Assembly: GCA_023053545.1 (NCBI GenBank)
Contig: JAKZAN010000154.1
Location: forward strand, 5,001-69,000
Reading direction: 5' to 3'
Length of the DNA: 64,000 nt
Origin: Lepidurus packardi
Taxonomy: Eukaryota > Arthropoda > Branchiopoda > Notostraca > Triopsidae
The translations under genes and the position numbers were made by a program. The notes below the pieces were generated by a model. The model was not told the DNA's origin and searched no databases. It saw nothing but the letters and a program-made list of their open reading frames with translations. Below, one piece after another: positions 1 through 14,645 of the stretch (its first letter is position 1; each line of letters opens with the position of its first letter).

Positions 1-1245
1 ACCTTACTTGACCTCACCTCACTTGACCTTACTTGACCTTACTTGACCTTACTTGACCTTACTTGACCTTACTTGACCTCACCTCACTTGACCTTACTTG
101 ACCTTACTTGACCTCACCTGACCTCACCTGACCTCACCTCACTTGACCTTACTTGACCTTACTTGACCTTACTTGACCTTACTTGACCTTACTTGACCTC
201 ACCTCACTTGACCTTACTTGACCTTACTTGACCTCACCTGACCTCACCTGACCTCACCTCACTTGACCTCACTTGACCTTACTTGACCTCACCTGACCTC
301 ACCTGACCTCACCTCACCTGACCTCACCTCACCTGACCTCACCTCACTTGACCTTACTTGACCTTACTTGACCTCACCTGACCTCACTTGACCTTACTTG
401 ACCTCACCTGACCTCACCTGACCTCACCTGACCTCACTTGACCTTACTTGACCTCACCTGACCTCACCTCACCTCACTTGACCTTACTTGACCTTACTTG
501 ACCTTACTTGACCTCATTTGACCTTACTTGACCTTACTTGACCTTACTTGACCTTACTTGACCTCACCTGACCTCACCTCACTTGACCTTACTTGACCTC
601 ACCTGACCTCACCTGACCTCACTTGACCTTACTTGACCTAACTTGACCTCACCTGACCTCACCTCACTTGACCTTACTTGACCTTACTTGACCTTACTTG
701 GCCTCACCTGACCTCACCTGACCTCACCTCACTTGACCTTACTTTACCTTACTTGACCTTACTTGACCTTACTTGACCTCACCTCACTTGACCTTACTTG
801 ACCTTACTTGACCTCACCTCACTTGACCTGACTTGACCTTACTTGACCTTACTTGACCTTACTTGACCTCACCTGACCTCACCTCATGTGACCTTACTTG
901 ACCTCACCTCACTTGACCTTACTTGACCTTACTTGACCTTACTTGACCTTACTTGACCTCACCTGACCTCACCTGACCTCACCTCACTTGACCTCACTTG
1001 ACCTTACTTGACCTTACTTGACCTCACCTGACCTCACCTCACTTGACCTTACTTGACCTTACTTGACTTTACCTGACCTCACCTGACCTCACTTGACCTT
1101 AGTTGACCTCACCTGACCTCACCTGACCTCACCCGACCTCACTTGACCTTACTTGACTTTACTTGACCTCACCTGACCTTACTTGACCTTACTTGACCTT
1201 ACTTGACTTTACTTGACCTCACCTGACCTCACCTCACTTGACCTT
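1..1245 (+). repeat. Satellite A array, forward orientation (block 1)
   Basis: Tandem array of the decamers ACCTTACTTG and ACCTCACCTG, with extra ACCTC pentamers, so the underlying step is 5 bp. The plus strand is rich in C and T, with G almost only in TGA. TGACCT recurs every 10 or 15 bp. Every frame meets TGA or TAA within a few codons, so the array is non-coding. The window starts inside it, so the left edge is unknown. It ends at a fixed junction, ACCTTTTTCTTTATTTCAG, into satellite B. Confidence 0.97.
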
Positions 1246-1955
1246 TTTCTTTATTTCAGTGAAAATTTCAGTGAAGATTTCAGTGAAAATTTCAGTGAAG
1301 TTTTCACTGAGATTTCAGATGAATTTCAGATGATTTCAATGAGATTTCAGTGAAGATTTCAGTGAAAATTTCAGTAAAAATTTCAGTGAAGTTTTCAGTG
1401 AATTTTTTCAATGAGATTTCAGAGAAAATTTCAGTGAAGTTTTCAGTGAATTTTTTTCTGTGAGATTTCAGAGAAAATTTCAGTGAAGATTTCAGTGAAT
1501 TTTTTTCAATGAGATTTCAGAGAAAATTTCAGTGAAGATTTCAGTGAAATTTTCAGTGAAGATTTCAGTGAAATTTTCAGTGAAAATTTCAGTGAAGTTT
1601 TCAGTGAATTTTTTTCAATGAGATTTAAGAAAAAATTTCAGTTCAAATTTCTGTGAAATTTCAAGGAAATTTCTTTCAGTGATATTTCAGTGAAGATTTC
1701 AGTTAAAATTTCAGTGAAATTTCAAGGAAATTTCTTTCATTGATATTTCAGTGAAGATTTCAGTGAAATTTTCAGTGAAGATTTCAGTGAAATTTTCAGT
1801 GAATTTTCAGTGAAGTTTTCAGTGAATTGTTTTCAATGAGATTTCAGAGAAAATTTCAGTGAAGATTTCAGTGAAGTTTTCAGAGAATTTTTTTCAATGA
1901 GATTTCAGAGAAAATTTCAGTGAAGATTTCAAGTGAATTTTTTTAATGAGATTTC
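1246..1955 (+). repeat. Satellite B array, forward orientation (block 1)
   Basis: Tandem array of about 12-bp units of the type TTTCAGTGAAGA, TTTCAGTGAAAA and TTTCAGTGAAAT. It is interspersed with longer variants containing T-runs followed by CAATGAGATTTCAG, and with a variant TTTCAAGGAAATTTC. The core TTCAGTGAA is a near-palindrome. There is no open reading frame of note. The right edge reads AATGAGATTTCACCTTACTG, where satellite A resumes; the same junction recurs near 23320. Confidence 0.95.
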
Positions 1956-4900
1956 ACCTTACTGACCACTTGACCTTACTTGACCTTACTTGACCTCACC
2001 TCACTTGACCTTACTTGACCTCACCTCACTTGACCTTACTTGACCTCACCTCACTTGACCTTACTTGACCTTACTTGACCTCACCTGACCTCACCTCATG
2101 TGACCTTACTTGACCTCACCTCACTTGACCTTACTTGACCTTACTTGACCTTACTTGACCTCACCTCACTTGACCTTACTTGACCTCACCTGACCTCACC
2201 TCACTTGACCTTACTTGACCTTACCTGACCTCACCTGACCTCACTTGACCTCACTTGACCTTACATGACCTCACCTGACCTCACCTCACCTGACCTCACC
2301 TCACTTGACCTTACTTGACCTCACCTCACTTGACCTTACTTGACCTTACTTGACCTCACCTGACCTCACCTGACCTCACCTCACTTGACCTCACTTGACC
2401 TTACTTGACCTCACCTCACCTCACCTGACCTCACCTCACCTGACCTCACCTCACTTGACCTTACTTGACCTTACTTGACTTTACCTGACCTCACCTGACC
2501 TCACTTGACCTTACTTGACCTCACCTGACCTCACCTGATCTCACCTCACTTGACCTCACTTGACCTCACCTGACCTCACCTGACCTCACCTCACCTGACC
2601 TCACCTCACCTCACCTGACCTCACCTCACCTGACCTCACCTCACTTGACCTTACTTGACCTTACTTGACCTCACCTGACCTCACCTGACCTCACTTGACC
2701 TTACTTGACCTCACTTGACCTCACCTGACCTCACCTCACCTCACTTGACCTTACTTGACCTTACTTGACCTTACTTGACCTCATTTGACCTTACTTGACC
2801 TTACTTGACCTTACTTGACCTCACCTGACCTCACCTCACTTGACCTTACTTGACCTTACTTGACCTTACTTGACCTCACCTGACCTCACCTGACCTCACC
2901 TGACCTCACCTCACTTGACCTTACTTTACCTTACTTGACCTTACTTGACCTTACTTGACCTCACCTGACCTCACCTGACCTTACTTGACCTTACTTGACC
3001 TTACTTGACCTTACTTGACCTTACTTGACCTCACCTCACTTGACCTTACATGACCTTACTTGACCTCACCTGACCTCACCTCACTTGACCTCACTTGACC
3101 TTACTTGACCTCACCTGACCTCACCTGACCTCACCTCACCTGACCTCACCTCACTTGACCTTACTTGACCTTACTTGACCTCACCTGACCTCACTTGACC
3201 TTACTTGACCTTACTTGACCTCACCTGACCTCACCTGACCTCACTTGACCTTACTTGACCTTACTTGACCTCACCTCACCTCACCTCACCTCACCTCACT
3301 TGACCTTACTTGACCTTACTTGACCTTACTTGACCTCATTTGACCTTACTTGACCTTACTTGACCTTACTTGACCTTACTTGACCTCACCTGACCTCACC
3401 TCACTTGACCTTACTTGACCTCACCTGACCTCACCTGACCTCACCTGACCTCACCTCACTTGACCTTACTTTACCTTACTTGACCTTACTTGACCTTACT
3501 TGACCTCACCTGACCTCACCTCACTTGACCTTACTTGACCTTACTTGACCTCACCTCACTTGACCTTACTTGACCTTACTTGACCTCACCTCACTTGACC
3601 TTACTTGACCTTACTTGACCTCACCTGACCTCACCTCATGTGACCTTACTTGACCTCACCTCACTTGACCTTACTTGACCTTACTTGACCTTACTTGACC
3701 TTACTTGACCTCACCTCACTTGACCTTACTTGACCTTACTTGACCTTACTTGACCTCACCTGACCTCACCTGACCTCACCTGACCTCACCTCACTTGACC
3801 TTACTTGACCTCACCTCACTTGACCTTACTTGACCTTACTTGACCTCACCTGACCTCACCTGACCTCACCTCACTTGACCTTACTTGACCTTACTTGACC
3901 TCACCTGATCTCACTTGACCTTACTTGACCTTACTTGACCTTACTTGACCTCACCTGACCTCACCTCACCTCACTTGACCTTACTTGACCTTACTTGACC
4001 TTACTTGACCTCATTTGACCTTACTTGACCTTACTTGACCTTACTTGACCTCACCTGACCTCACCTCACTTGACCTTACTTGACCTCACCTGACCTCACC
4101 TGACCTCACTTGACCTTACTTGACCTTACTTGACCTCACCTGACCTCACCTCACTTGACCTTACTTTACCTTACTTGACCTTACTTGACCTTACTTGACC
4201 TTACTTGACCTCACCTCACTTGACCTTACTTGACCTTACTTGACCTTACTTGACCTTACTTGACCTCACCTGACCTCACCTGACCTCACCTCACTTGACC
4301 TTACTTTACCTTTCTTGACCTTACTTGACCTTACTTGACCTTACTTGACCTCACCTCACTTGACCTTACTTGACCTTACTTGACCTCACCTGACCTCACC
4401 TCACTTGACCTTACTTGACCTTACTTGACCTCACCTCACTTGACCTTACTTGACCTTACTTGACCTTACTTGACCTCACCTCACTTGACCTTACTTGACC
4501 TTACTTGACCTCACCTGACCTCACCTCACTTGACCTTACTTGACCTCACCTGACCTCACCTGACCTCACTTGACCTTACTTGACCTTACTTGACCTCACC
4601 TGACCTCACCTCACTTGACCTTACTTGACCTTACTTGACCTCACCTGACCTCACCTCACTTGACCTTACTTTACCTTACTTGACCTTACTTGACCTTACT
4701 TGACCTTACTTGACCTTACTTGACCTTACTTGACCTCACCTCACTTGACCTTACTTGACCTTACTTGACCTTACTTGACCTCACCTGACCTCACCTGACC
4801 TCACCTCACTTGACCTTACTTGACCTTACTTGACCTTACTTGACCTTACTTGACCTCACCTCACTTGACCTTACTTGACCTCACCTGACCTCACCTGACC

Positions 4901-7900
4901 TCACCTCACTTGACCTCACTTGACCTTACTTGACCTCACCTGACCTCACCTCACCTGACCTCACCTCACCTGACCTCACCTCACTTGACCTTACTTGACC
5001 TTACTTGACCTCACCTGACCTCACTTGACCTTACTTGACCTTACTTGACCTCACCTGACCTCACCTGACCTCACTTGACCTTACTTGACCTTACTTGACC
5101 TCACCTCACTTGACCTTACTTGACCTCACCTCACTTGACCTTACTTGACCTTACTTGACCTCACCTGACCTCACCTCATGTGACCTTACTTGACCTCACC
5201 TCACTTGACCTTACTTGACCTTACTTGACCTTACTTGACCTTACTTGACCTCACCTCACTTGACCTTACTTGACCTTACTTGACCTTACTTGACCTTACT
5301 TGACCTCACCTGACCTCACCTGACCTCACCTCACTTGACCTTACTTGACCTTACTTGACCTTACTTGACCTTACTTGACCTTACTTGACCTCACCTCACT
5401 TGACCTTACTTGACCTTACTTGACCTCACCTGACCTCACCTCATGTGACCTTACTTGACCTCACCTCACTTGACCTTACTTGACCTTACTTGACCTTACT
5501 TGACCTCACCTCACTTGACCTTACTTGACCTTACTTGACCTCACCTGACCTCACCTCACTTGACCTTACTTGACCTTACTTGACCTTACTTGACCTTACT
5601 TGACCTCACCTCACTTGACCTTACTTGACCTTACTTGACCTCACTTGACCTCACCTGACCTCACCTCACTTGACCTTACTTGACCTTACTTGACCTTACT
5701 TGACCTTACTTGACCTCACCTCACTTGACCTTACTTGACCTTACTTGACCTCACCTGACCTCACCTGACCTCACCTCACTTGACCTCACTTGACCTTACT
5801 TGACCTCACCTGACCTCACCTGACCTCACCTCACCTGACCTCACCTCACCTGACCTCACCTCACTTGACCTTACTTGACCTTACTTGACCTCACCTGACC
5901 TCACTTGACCTTACTTGACCTTACTTGACCTCACCTGACCTCACCTGACCTCACTTGACCTTACTTGACCTTACTTGACCTTACTTGACCTTACTTGACC
6001 TCACCTGACCTCACCTGACCTCACCTGACCTCACCTCACTTGACCTTACTTTACCTTACTTGACCTTACTTGACCTTACTTGACCTTACTTGACCTCACC
6101 TCACTTGACCTTACTTGACCTTACTTGACCTCACCTGACCTCACCTCACTTGACCTTACTTGACCTTACTTGACCTTACTTGACCTTACTTGACCTCACC
6201 TCACTTGACCTTACTTGACCTTACTTGACCTCACCTGACCTCACCTCATGTGACCTTACTTGACCTCACCTCACTTGACCTTACTTGACCTTACTTGACC
6301 TTACTTGACCTTACTTGACCTTACTTGACCTTACTTGACCTTACTTGACCTCACCTCACTTGACCTTACTTGACCTTACTTGACCTTACTTGACCTTACT
6401 TGACCTTACTTGACCTTACTTGACCTTACTTGACCTCACCTGACCTCACCTCACTTGACCTTACTTGACCTTACTTGACCTTACTTGACCTCACCTCACT
6501 TGACCTTACTTGACCTTACTTGACCTCACCTGACCTCACCTGACCTCACCTCACTTGACCTCACTTGACCTTACTTGACCTCACCTGACCTCACCTCACC
6601 TGACCTCACCTCACTTGACCTTACTTGACCTTACTTGACTTTACCTGACCTCACCTGACCTCACTTGACCTCACCTGACCTCACCTGACCTCACCTGACC
6701 TCACTTGACCTTACTTGACCTCACTTGACCTCACCTGACCTCACCTCACCTCACTTGACCTTACTTGACCTTACTTGACCTTACTTGACCTCATTTGACC
6801 TTACTTGACCTTACTTGACCTAACTTGACCTCATTTGACCTTACTTGACCTTACTTGACCTTACTTGACCTTACTTGACCTCACCTGACCTCACCTCACT
6901 TGACCTTACTTGACCTTACTTGACCTCACCTGACCTCACTTGACCTTACTTGACCTTACTTGACCTTACTTGACCTTACTTGACCTCACCTGACCTCACC
7001 TGACCTCACCTGACCTCACCTCACTTGACCTTACTTTACCTTACTTGACCTTACTTGACCTTACTTGACCTTACTTGACCTCACCTCACTTGACCTTACT
7101 TGACCTTACTTGACCTTACTTGACCTTACTTGACCTCACCTGACCTCACCTGACCTCACCTCACTTGACCTTACTTTACCTTTCTTGACCTTACTTGACC
7201 TTACTTGACCTTACTTGACCTCACCTCACTTGACCTTACTTGACCTTACTTGACCTCACCTGACCTCACCTCACTTGACCTTACTTGACCTTACTTGACC
7301 TCACCTCACTTGACCTTACTTGACCTTACTTGACCTTACTTGACCTCACCTCACTTGACCTTACTTGACCTTACTTGACCTCACCTGACCTCACCTCACT
7401 TGACCTTACTTGACCTCACCTGACCTCACCTGACCTCACTTGACCTTACTTGACCTTACTTGACCTCACCTGACCTCACCTCACTTGACCTTACTTGACC
7501 TTACTTGACCTCACCTGACCTCACCTCACTTGACCTTACTTTACCTTACTTGACCTTACTTGACCTTACTTGACCTTACTTGACCTTACTTGACCTTACT
7601 TGACCTTACTTGACCTCACCTCACTTGACCTTACTTGACCTTACTTGACCTTACTTGACCTCACCTGACCTCACCTGACCTCACCTCACTTGACCTTACT
7701 TGACCTTACTTGACCTTACTTGACCTTACTTGACCTTACTTGACCTCACCTCACTTGACCTTACTTGACCTCACCTGACCTCACCTGACCTCACCTCACT
7801 TGACCTCACTTGACCTTACTTGACCTCACCTGACCTCACCTCACCTGACCTCACCTCACCTGACCTCACCTCACTTGACCTTACTTGACCTTACTTGACC

Positions 7901-10900
7901 TCACCTGACCTCACTTGACCTTACTTGACCTTACTTGACCTCACCTGACCTCACCTGACCTCACTTGACCTTACTTGACCTTACTTGACCTCACCTCACT
8001 TGACCTTACTTGACCTCACCTCACTTGACCTTACTTGACCTTACTTGACCTCACCTGACCTCACCTCATGTGACCTTACTTGACCTCACCTCACTTGACC
8101 TTACTTGACCTTACTTGACCTTACTTGACCTTACTTGACCTCACCTCACTTGACCTTACTTGACCTTACTTGACCTTACTTGACCTTACTTGACCTCACC
8201 TGACCTCACCTGACCTCACCTCACTTGACCTTACTTGACCTTACTTGACCTTACTTGACCTTACTTGACCTTACTTGACCTCACCTCACTTGACCTTACT
8301 TGACCTTACTTGACCTCACCTGACCTCACCTCATGTGACCTTACTTGACCTCACCTCACTTGACCTTACTTGACCTTACTTGACCTTACTTGACCTCACC
8401 TCACTTGACCTTACTTGACCTTACTTGACCTCACCTGACCTCACCTCACTTGACCTTACTTGACCTTACTTGACCTTACTTGACCTTACTTGACCTCACC
8501 TCACTTGACCTTACTTGACCTTACTTGACCTCACCTGACCTCACCTGACCTCACCTCACTTGACCTCACTTGACCTTACTTGACCTCACCTGACCTCACC
8601 TGACCTCACCTCACCTGACCTCACCTCACCTGACCTCACCTCACTTGACCTTACTTGACCTTACTTGACCTCACCTGACCTCACTTGACCTTACTTGACC
8701 TTACTTGACCTCACCTGACCTCACCTGACCTCACTTGACCTTACTTGACCTTACTTGACCTTACTTGACCTTACTTGACCTCACCTGACCTCACCTGACC
8801 TCACCTGACCTCACCTCACTTGACCTTACTTTACCTTACTTGACCTTACTTGACCTTACTTGACCTTACTTGACCTCACCTCACTTGACCTTACTTGACC
8901 TTACTTGACCTCACCTGACCTCACCTCACTTGACCTTACTTGACCTTACTTGACCTTACTTGACCTTACTTGACCTCACCTCACTTGACCTTACTTGACC
9001 TTACTTGACCTCACCTGACCTCACCTCATGTGACCTTACTTGACCTCACCTCACTTGACCTTACTTGACCTTACTTGACCTTACTTGACCTTACTTGACC
9101 TTACTTGACCTTACTTGACCTTACTTGACCTCACCTCACTTGACCTTACTTGACCTTACTTGACCTTACTTGACCTTACTTGACCTTACTTGACCTTACT
9201 TGACCTTACTTGACCTCACCTGACCTCACCTCACTTGACCTTACTTGACCTTACTTGACCTTACTTGACCTCACCTCACTTGACCTTACTTGACCTTACT
9301 TGACCTCACCTGACCTCACCTGACCTCACCTCACTTGACCTCACTTGACCTTACTTGACCTCACCTGACCTCACCTCACCTGACCTCACCTCACTTGACC
9401 TTACTTGACCTTACTTGACTTTACCTGACCTCACCTGACCTCACTTGACCTCACCTGACCTCACCTGACCTCACCTGACCTCACTTGACCTTACTTGACC
9501 TCACTTGACCTCACCTGACCTCACCTCACCTCACTTGACCTTACTTGACCTTACTTGACCTTACTTGACCTCATTTGACCTTACTTGACCTTACTTGACC
9601 TAACTTGACCTCATTTGACCTTACTTGACCTTACTTGACCTTACTTGACCTTACTTGACCTCACCTGACCTCACCTCACTTGACCTTACTTGACCTTACT
9701 TGACCTCACCTGACCTCACTTGACCTTACTTGACCTTACTTGACCTTACTTGACCTTACTTGACCTCACCTGACCTCACCTGACCTCACCTGACCTCACC
9801 TCACTTGACCTTACTTTACCTTACTTTACCTTACTTGACCTTACTTGACCTTACTTGACCTTACTTGACCTTACTTGACCTTACTTGACCTTACTTGACC
9901 TTACTTGACCTTACTTGACCTCACCTGACCTCACCTGACCTTACTTGACCTTACTTGACCTTACTTGACCTTACTTGACCTTACTTGACCTCACCTCACT
10001 TGACCTTACATGACCTTACTTGACCTCACCTGACCTCACCTGACCTCACCTCACTTGACCTCACTTGACCTTACTTGACCTCACCTGACCTCACCTGACC
10101 TCACCTCACCTGACCTCACCTCACTTGACCTTACTTGACCTTACTTGACTTCACCTGACCTCACTTGACCTTACTTGACCTTACTTGACCTCACCTGACC
10201 TCACCTGACCTCACCTGACCTCACTTGACCTTACTTGACCTTACTTGACCTCACCTGACCTCACCTCACCTCACTTGACCTTACTTGACCTTACTTGACC
10301 TTACTTGACCTCATTTGACCTTACTTGACCTTACTTGACCTTACTTGACCTCACCTGACCTCACCTCACTTGACCTTACTTGACCTCACCTGACCTCACC
10401 TGACCTCACTTGACCTTACTTGGCCTCACCTGACCTCACCTGACCTCACCTGACCTCACCTCACTTGACCTTACTTTACCTTACTTGACCTTACTTGACC
10501 TTACTTGACCTCACCTGACCTCACCTCACTTGACCTTACTTGACCTTACTTGACCTCACCTCACTTGACCTTACTTGACCTTACTTGACCTCACCTCACT
10601 TGACCTTACTTGACCTTACTTGACCTCACCTGACCACACCTCATGTGACCTTACTTGACCTCACCTCACTTGACCTTACTTGACCTTACTTGACCTCACC
10701 TCACTTGACCTTACTTGACCTTACTTGACCTTACTTAACCTCAACTGACCTCACCTGACCTCACCTCACTTGACCTTACTTGACCTTACTTGACCTTACT
10801 TGACCTTACTTGACCTTACTTGACCTCACCTCACTTGACCTTACTTGACCTTACTTGACCTCACCTGACCTCACCTGACCTCACCTCACTTGACCTCACT

Positions 10901-13265
10901 TGACCTTACTTGACCTTACTTGACCTCACCTGACCTCACCTGACCTCACCTCACCTGACCTCACCTCACTTGACCTTACTTGACCTTACTTGACCTCACC
11001 TGACCTCACTTGACCTTACTTGACCTTACTTGACCTTACTTGACCTCACCTGACCTCACCTCACCTCACTTGACCTTACTTGACCTTACTTGACCTTACT
11101 TGACCTCATTTGACCTTACTTGACTTTACTTGACCTTACTTGACCTCACCTGACCTCACCTCACTTGACCTTACTTGACCTCACCTGACCTCACCTGACC
11201 TCACTTGACCTTACTTGACCTTACTTGACCTCACCTGACCTCACCTCACTTGACCTTACTTGACCTTACTTGACCTCACCTGACCTCACCTCACTTGACC
11301 TTACTTTACCTTACTTGACCTTACTTGACCTTACTTGACCTTACTTGACCTCACCTCACTTGACCTTACTTGACCTTACTTGACCTCACCTGACCTCACC
11401 TCACTTGACCTTACTTGACCTTACTTGACCTCACCTCACTTGACCTTACTTGACCTCACCTGACCTCACCTGACCTCACCTCACTTGACCTCACTTGACC
11501 TTACTTGACCTCACCTGACCTCACCTCACCTGACCTCACCTCACCTGACCTCACCTCACTTGACCTTACTTGACCTTACTTGACCTCGCCTGACCTCACT
11601 TGACCTTACTTGACCTTACTTGACCTCACCTGACCTCACTTGACCTTACTTGACCTTACTTGACCTCACCTGACCTCACCTGACCTCACCTGACCTCACC
11701 TGACCTCACCTGACCTCACTTGACCTTACTTGACCTTACTTGACCTCACCTGACCTCACCTCACTTGACCTTACTTGACCTCACCTGACCTCACTTGACC
11801 TTACTTGACCTTACTTGACCTCACCTGACCTCACCTCACTTGACCTTACTTGACCTTACTTGACCTTACTTGGCCTCACCTGACCTCACCTGACCTCACC
11901 TCACTTGACCTTACTTTACCTTACTTGACCTTACTTGACCTTACTTGACCTTACTTGACCTTACTTGACCTCACCTCACTTGACCTTACTTGACCTTACT
12001 TGACCTCACCTGACCTCACCTCACTTGACCTTACTTGACCTTACTTGACCTCACCTGACCTCACCTCATGTGACCTTACTTGACCTTACTTGACCTTACT
12101 TGACCTTACTTGACCTTACTTGACCTTACTTGACCTCACCTCACTTGACCTTACTTGACCTTACTTGACCTCACCTGACCTCACCTGACCTCACCTCACT
12201 TGACCTTACTTGACCTTACTCGACCTTACTTGACCTTACTTGACCTTACTTGACCTCACCTCACTTGACCTTACTTGACCTTACTTGACCTCACCTGACC
12301 TCACCTGACCTCACCTCACTTGACCTCACTTGACCTTACTTGACCTCACCTGACCTCACCTGACCTCACCTCACCTGACCTCACCTCACCTGACCTCACC
12401 TCACTTGACCTTACTTGACCTTACTTGACCTCACCTGACCTCACTTGACCTTACTTGACCTCACCTGACCTCACCTGACCTCACCTGACCTCATTTGACC
12501 TTACTTGACCTTACTTGACCTTACTTGACCTTACTTGACCTCACCTGACCTCACCTCACTTGACCTTACTTGACCTCACCTGACCTCACCTGACCTCACT
12601 TGACCTTACTTGACCTAAATTGACCTCACCTGACCTCACCTCACTTGACCTTACTTGACCTTACTTGACCTTACTTGGCCTCACCTGACCTCACCTGACC
12701 TCACCTCACTTGACCTTACTTTACCTTACTTGACCTTACTTGACCTTACTTGACCTCACCTCACTTGACCTTACTTGACCTTACTTGACCTTACTTGACC
12801 TCACCTCACTTGACCTGACTTGACCTTACTTGACCTTACTTGACCTTACTTGACCTCACCTGACCTCACCTCATGTGACCTTACTTGACCTCACCTCACT
12901 TGACCTCACTTGACCTTACTTGACCTTACTTGACCTTACTTGACCTTACTTGACCTTACTTGACCTCACCTCACTTGACCTTACTTGACCTTACTTGACC
13001 TCACCTGACCTCACCTGACCTCACCTCACTTGACCTCACTTGACCTTACTTGACCTCACCTGACCTCACCTCACTTGACCTTACTTGACCTTACTTGACT
13101 TTACCTGACCTCACCTGACCTCACTTGACCTTAGTTGACCTCACCTGACCTCACCTGACCTCACCCGACCTCACTTGACCTTACTTGACTTTACTTGACC
13201 TCACCTGACCTTACTTGACCTTACTTGACTTTACTTGACCTCACCTGACCTCACCTCACTTGACC
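1956..13265 (+). repeat. Satellite A array, forward orientation (block 2, 11.3 kb)
   Basis: Same 5/10-bp family as the first block. Rare variants act as landmarks: TTACTTTACC, CATGTGACC, CTCATTTGACC, TAACTTGACC and TTACATGACC. Landmark order shows internal higher-order repetition, including a tandem duplication of about 2.8-2.9 kb between roughly 4.1 and 9.9 kb. The part from about 8.6 kb to the right end is also present in inverted form at 14.6-20.1 kb. Nothing coding is visible over the whole stretch. Confidence 0.97.
4141..9890 (+). repeat. Tandem segmental duplication (~2.8-2.9 kb x 2) inside satellite A
   Basis: Rare satellite variants recur in the same order at a near-constant offset. 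TTACTTTACCTTTCTTGACC is at 4301 and 7171 (2870 apart). CTCATGTGACC variants are at 5171 and 8061, and at 5441 and 8331 (2890 apart); another is at 6241 and 9021 (2780 apart). TAACTTGACCTCATTTGACC is at 6821 and 9601 (2780 apart). The offsets differ by small multiples of the repeat unit, as expected after small indels. The outer boundaries are approximate because they lie in the same satellite. Confidence 0.8.
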
Positions 13266-13900
13266 TTTTTCTTTATTTCAGTGAAAATTTCAGTGAAGAT
13301 TTCAGTGAAAATTTCAGTGAAGTTTTCACTGAGATTTCAGATGAATTTCAGATGATTTCAATGAGATTTCAGTGAAGATTTCAGTGAAAATTTCAGTAAA
13401 AATTTCAGTGAAGTTTTCAGTGAATTTTTTCAATGAGATTTCAGAGAAAATTTCAGTGAAGTTTTCAGTGAATTTTTTTCAATGAGATTTCAGAGAAAAT
13501 TTCAGTGAAGATTTCAGTGAATTTTTTTCAATGAGATTTCAGAGAAAATTTCAGTGAAGATTTCAGTGAAATTTTCAGTGAAGATTTCAGTGAAATTTTC
13601 AGTGAAAATTTCAGTGAAGTTTTCAGTGAATTTTTTTCAATGAGATTTAAGAAAAAATTTCAGTTCAAATTTCTGTGAAATTTCAAGGAAATTTCTTTCA
13701 GTGATATTTCAGTGAAGATTTCAGTTAAAATTTCAGTGAAATTTCAAGGAAATTTCTTTCATTGATATTTCAGTGAAGATTTCAGTGAAAATTTCAGTGA
13801 AGATTTCAGTGAAAATTTCAGTGAAGATTTCAGTGAAAATTTCAGTGAAGTTTTCAGTGAATTGTTTTCAATGAGATTTCAGAGAAAATTTCAGTGAAGA
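13266..13900 (+). repeat. Satellite B array, forward orientation (left palindrome arm)
   Basis: Begins with the same A/B junction seen at 1238-1262 (ACCTTTTTCTTTATTTCAG) and follows the same order of variants as the first B block, so it is a copy of that block. It ends at the palindrome centre, where TTTCAGTGAA units switch to TTCACTGAAA units. Confidence 0.93.
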
Positions 13901-14645
13901 TTTCAGTGAAATTTTCAGTGAAGATTTCATTGAAAACAATTCACTGAAAACTTCACTGAAATTTTCACTGAAATCTTCACTGAAATTTTCACTGAAATCT
14001 TCACTGAAATTTTCACTGAAATCTTCACTGAAATATCAATGAAAGAAATTTCCTTGAAATTTCACTGAAATTTTAACTGAAATCTTCACTGAAATATCAC
14101 TGAAAGAAATTTCCTTGAAATTTCACAGAAATTTGAACTGAAATTTTTTCTTAAATCTCATTGAAAAAAATTCACTGAAAACTTCACTGAAATTTTCACT
14201 GAAAATTTCACTGAAATCTTCACTGAAAATTTCACTGAAATCTTCACTGAAATTTTCTCTGAAATCTCATTGAAAAAAATTCACTGAAATCTTCACTGAA
14301 ATTTTCTCTGAAATCTCATTGAAAAAAATTCACTGAAAACTTCACTGAAATTTTCTCTGAAATTTTCTCTGAAATCTCATTGAAAAAAATTCACTGAAAT
14401 CTTCACTGAAATTTTCTCTGAAATCTCATTGAAAAAAATTCACTGAAAACTTCACTGAAATTTTCTCTGAAATATCATTGAAAAAATTCACTGAAAACTT
14501 CACTGAAATTTTTACTGAAATTTTCACTGAAATCTTCACTGAAATCTCATTGAAATCATCTGAAATTCATCTGAAATCTCAGTGAAAACTTCACTGAAAT
14601 TTTCACTGAAATCTTCACTGAAATTTTCACTGAAATAAAGAGAAA
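13901..14645 (-). repeat. Satellite B array, inverted orientation (right palindrome arm)
   Basis: Reverse complement of the preceding block. Units read TTTCACTGAAATCTTCACTG and run out through ACTGAAATAAAGAGAAAGGT, the reverse complement of the A/B junction with a one-base difference. It is about 110 bp longer than the left arm because a segment containing TCTCATTGAAAAAAATTCAC is repeated an extra time or two. Confidence 0.93.

Noticed and set aside
1250..1955. Heat-shock element array in satellite B
   Set aside because: Heat-shock elements need TTC and GAA separated by 2 bases; here the spacing is 3 (TTCAGTGAA), which fits the STAT-type consensus instead.
1..13265. CRISPR-like regular repeats
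   Set aside because: There are no unique spacers; the units are directly adjacent satellite monomers in eukaryotic DNA.
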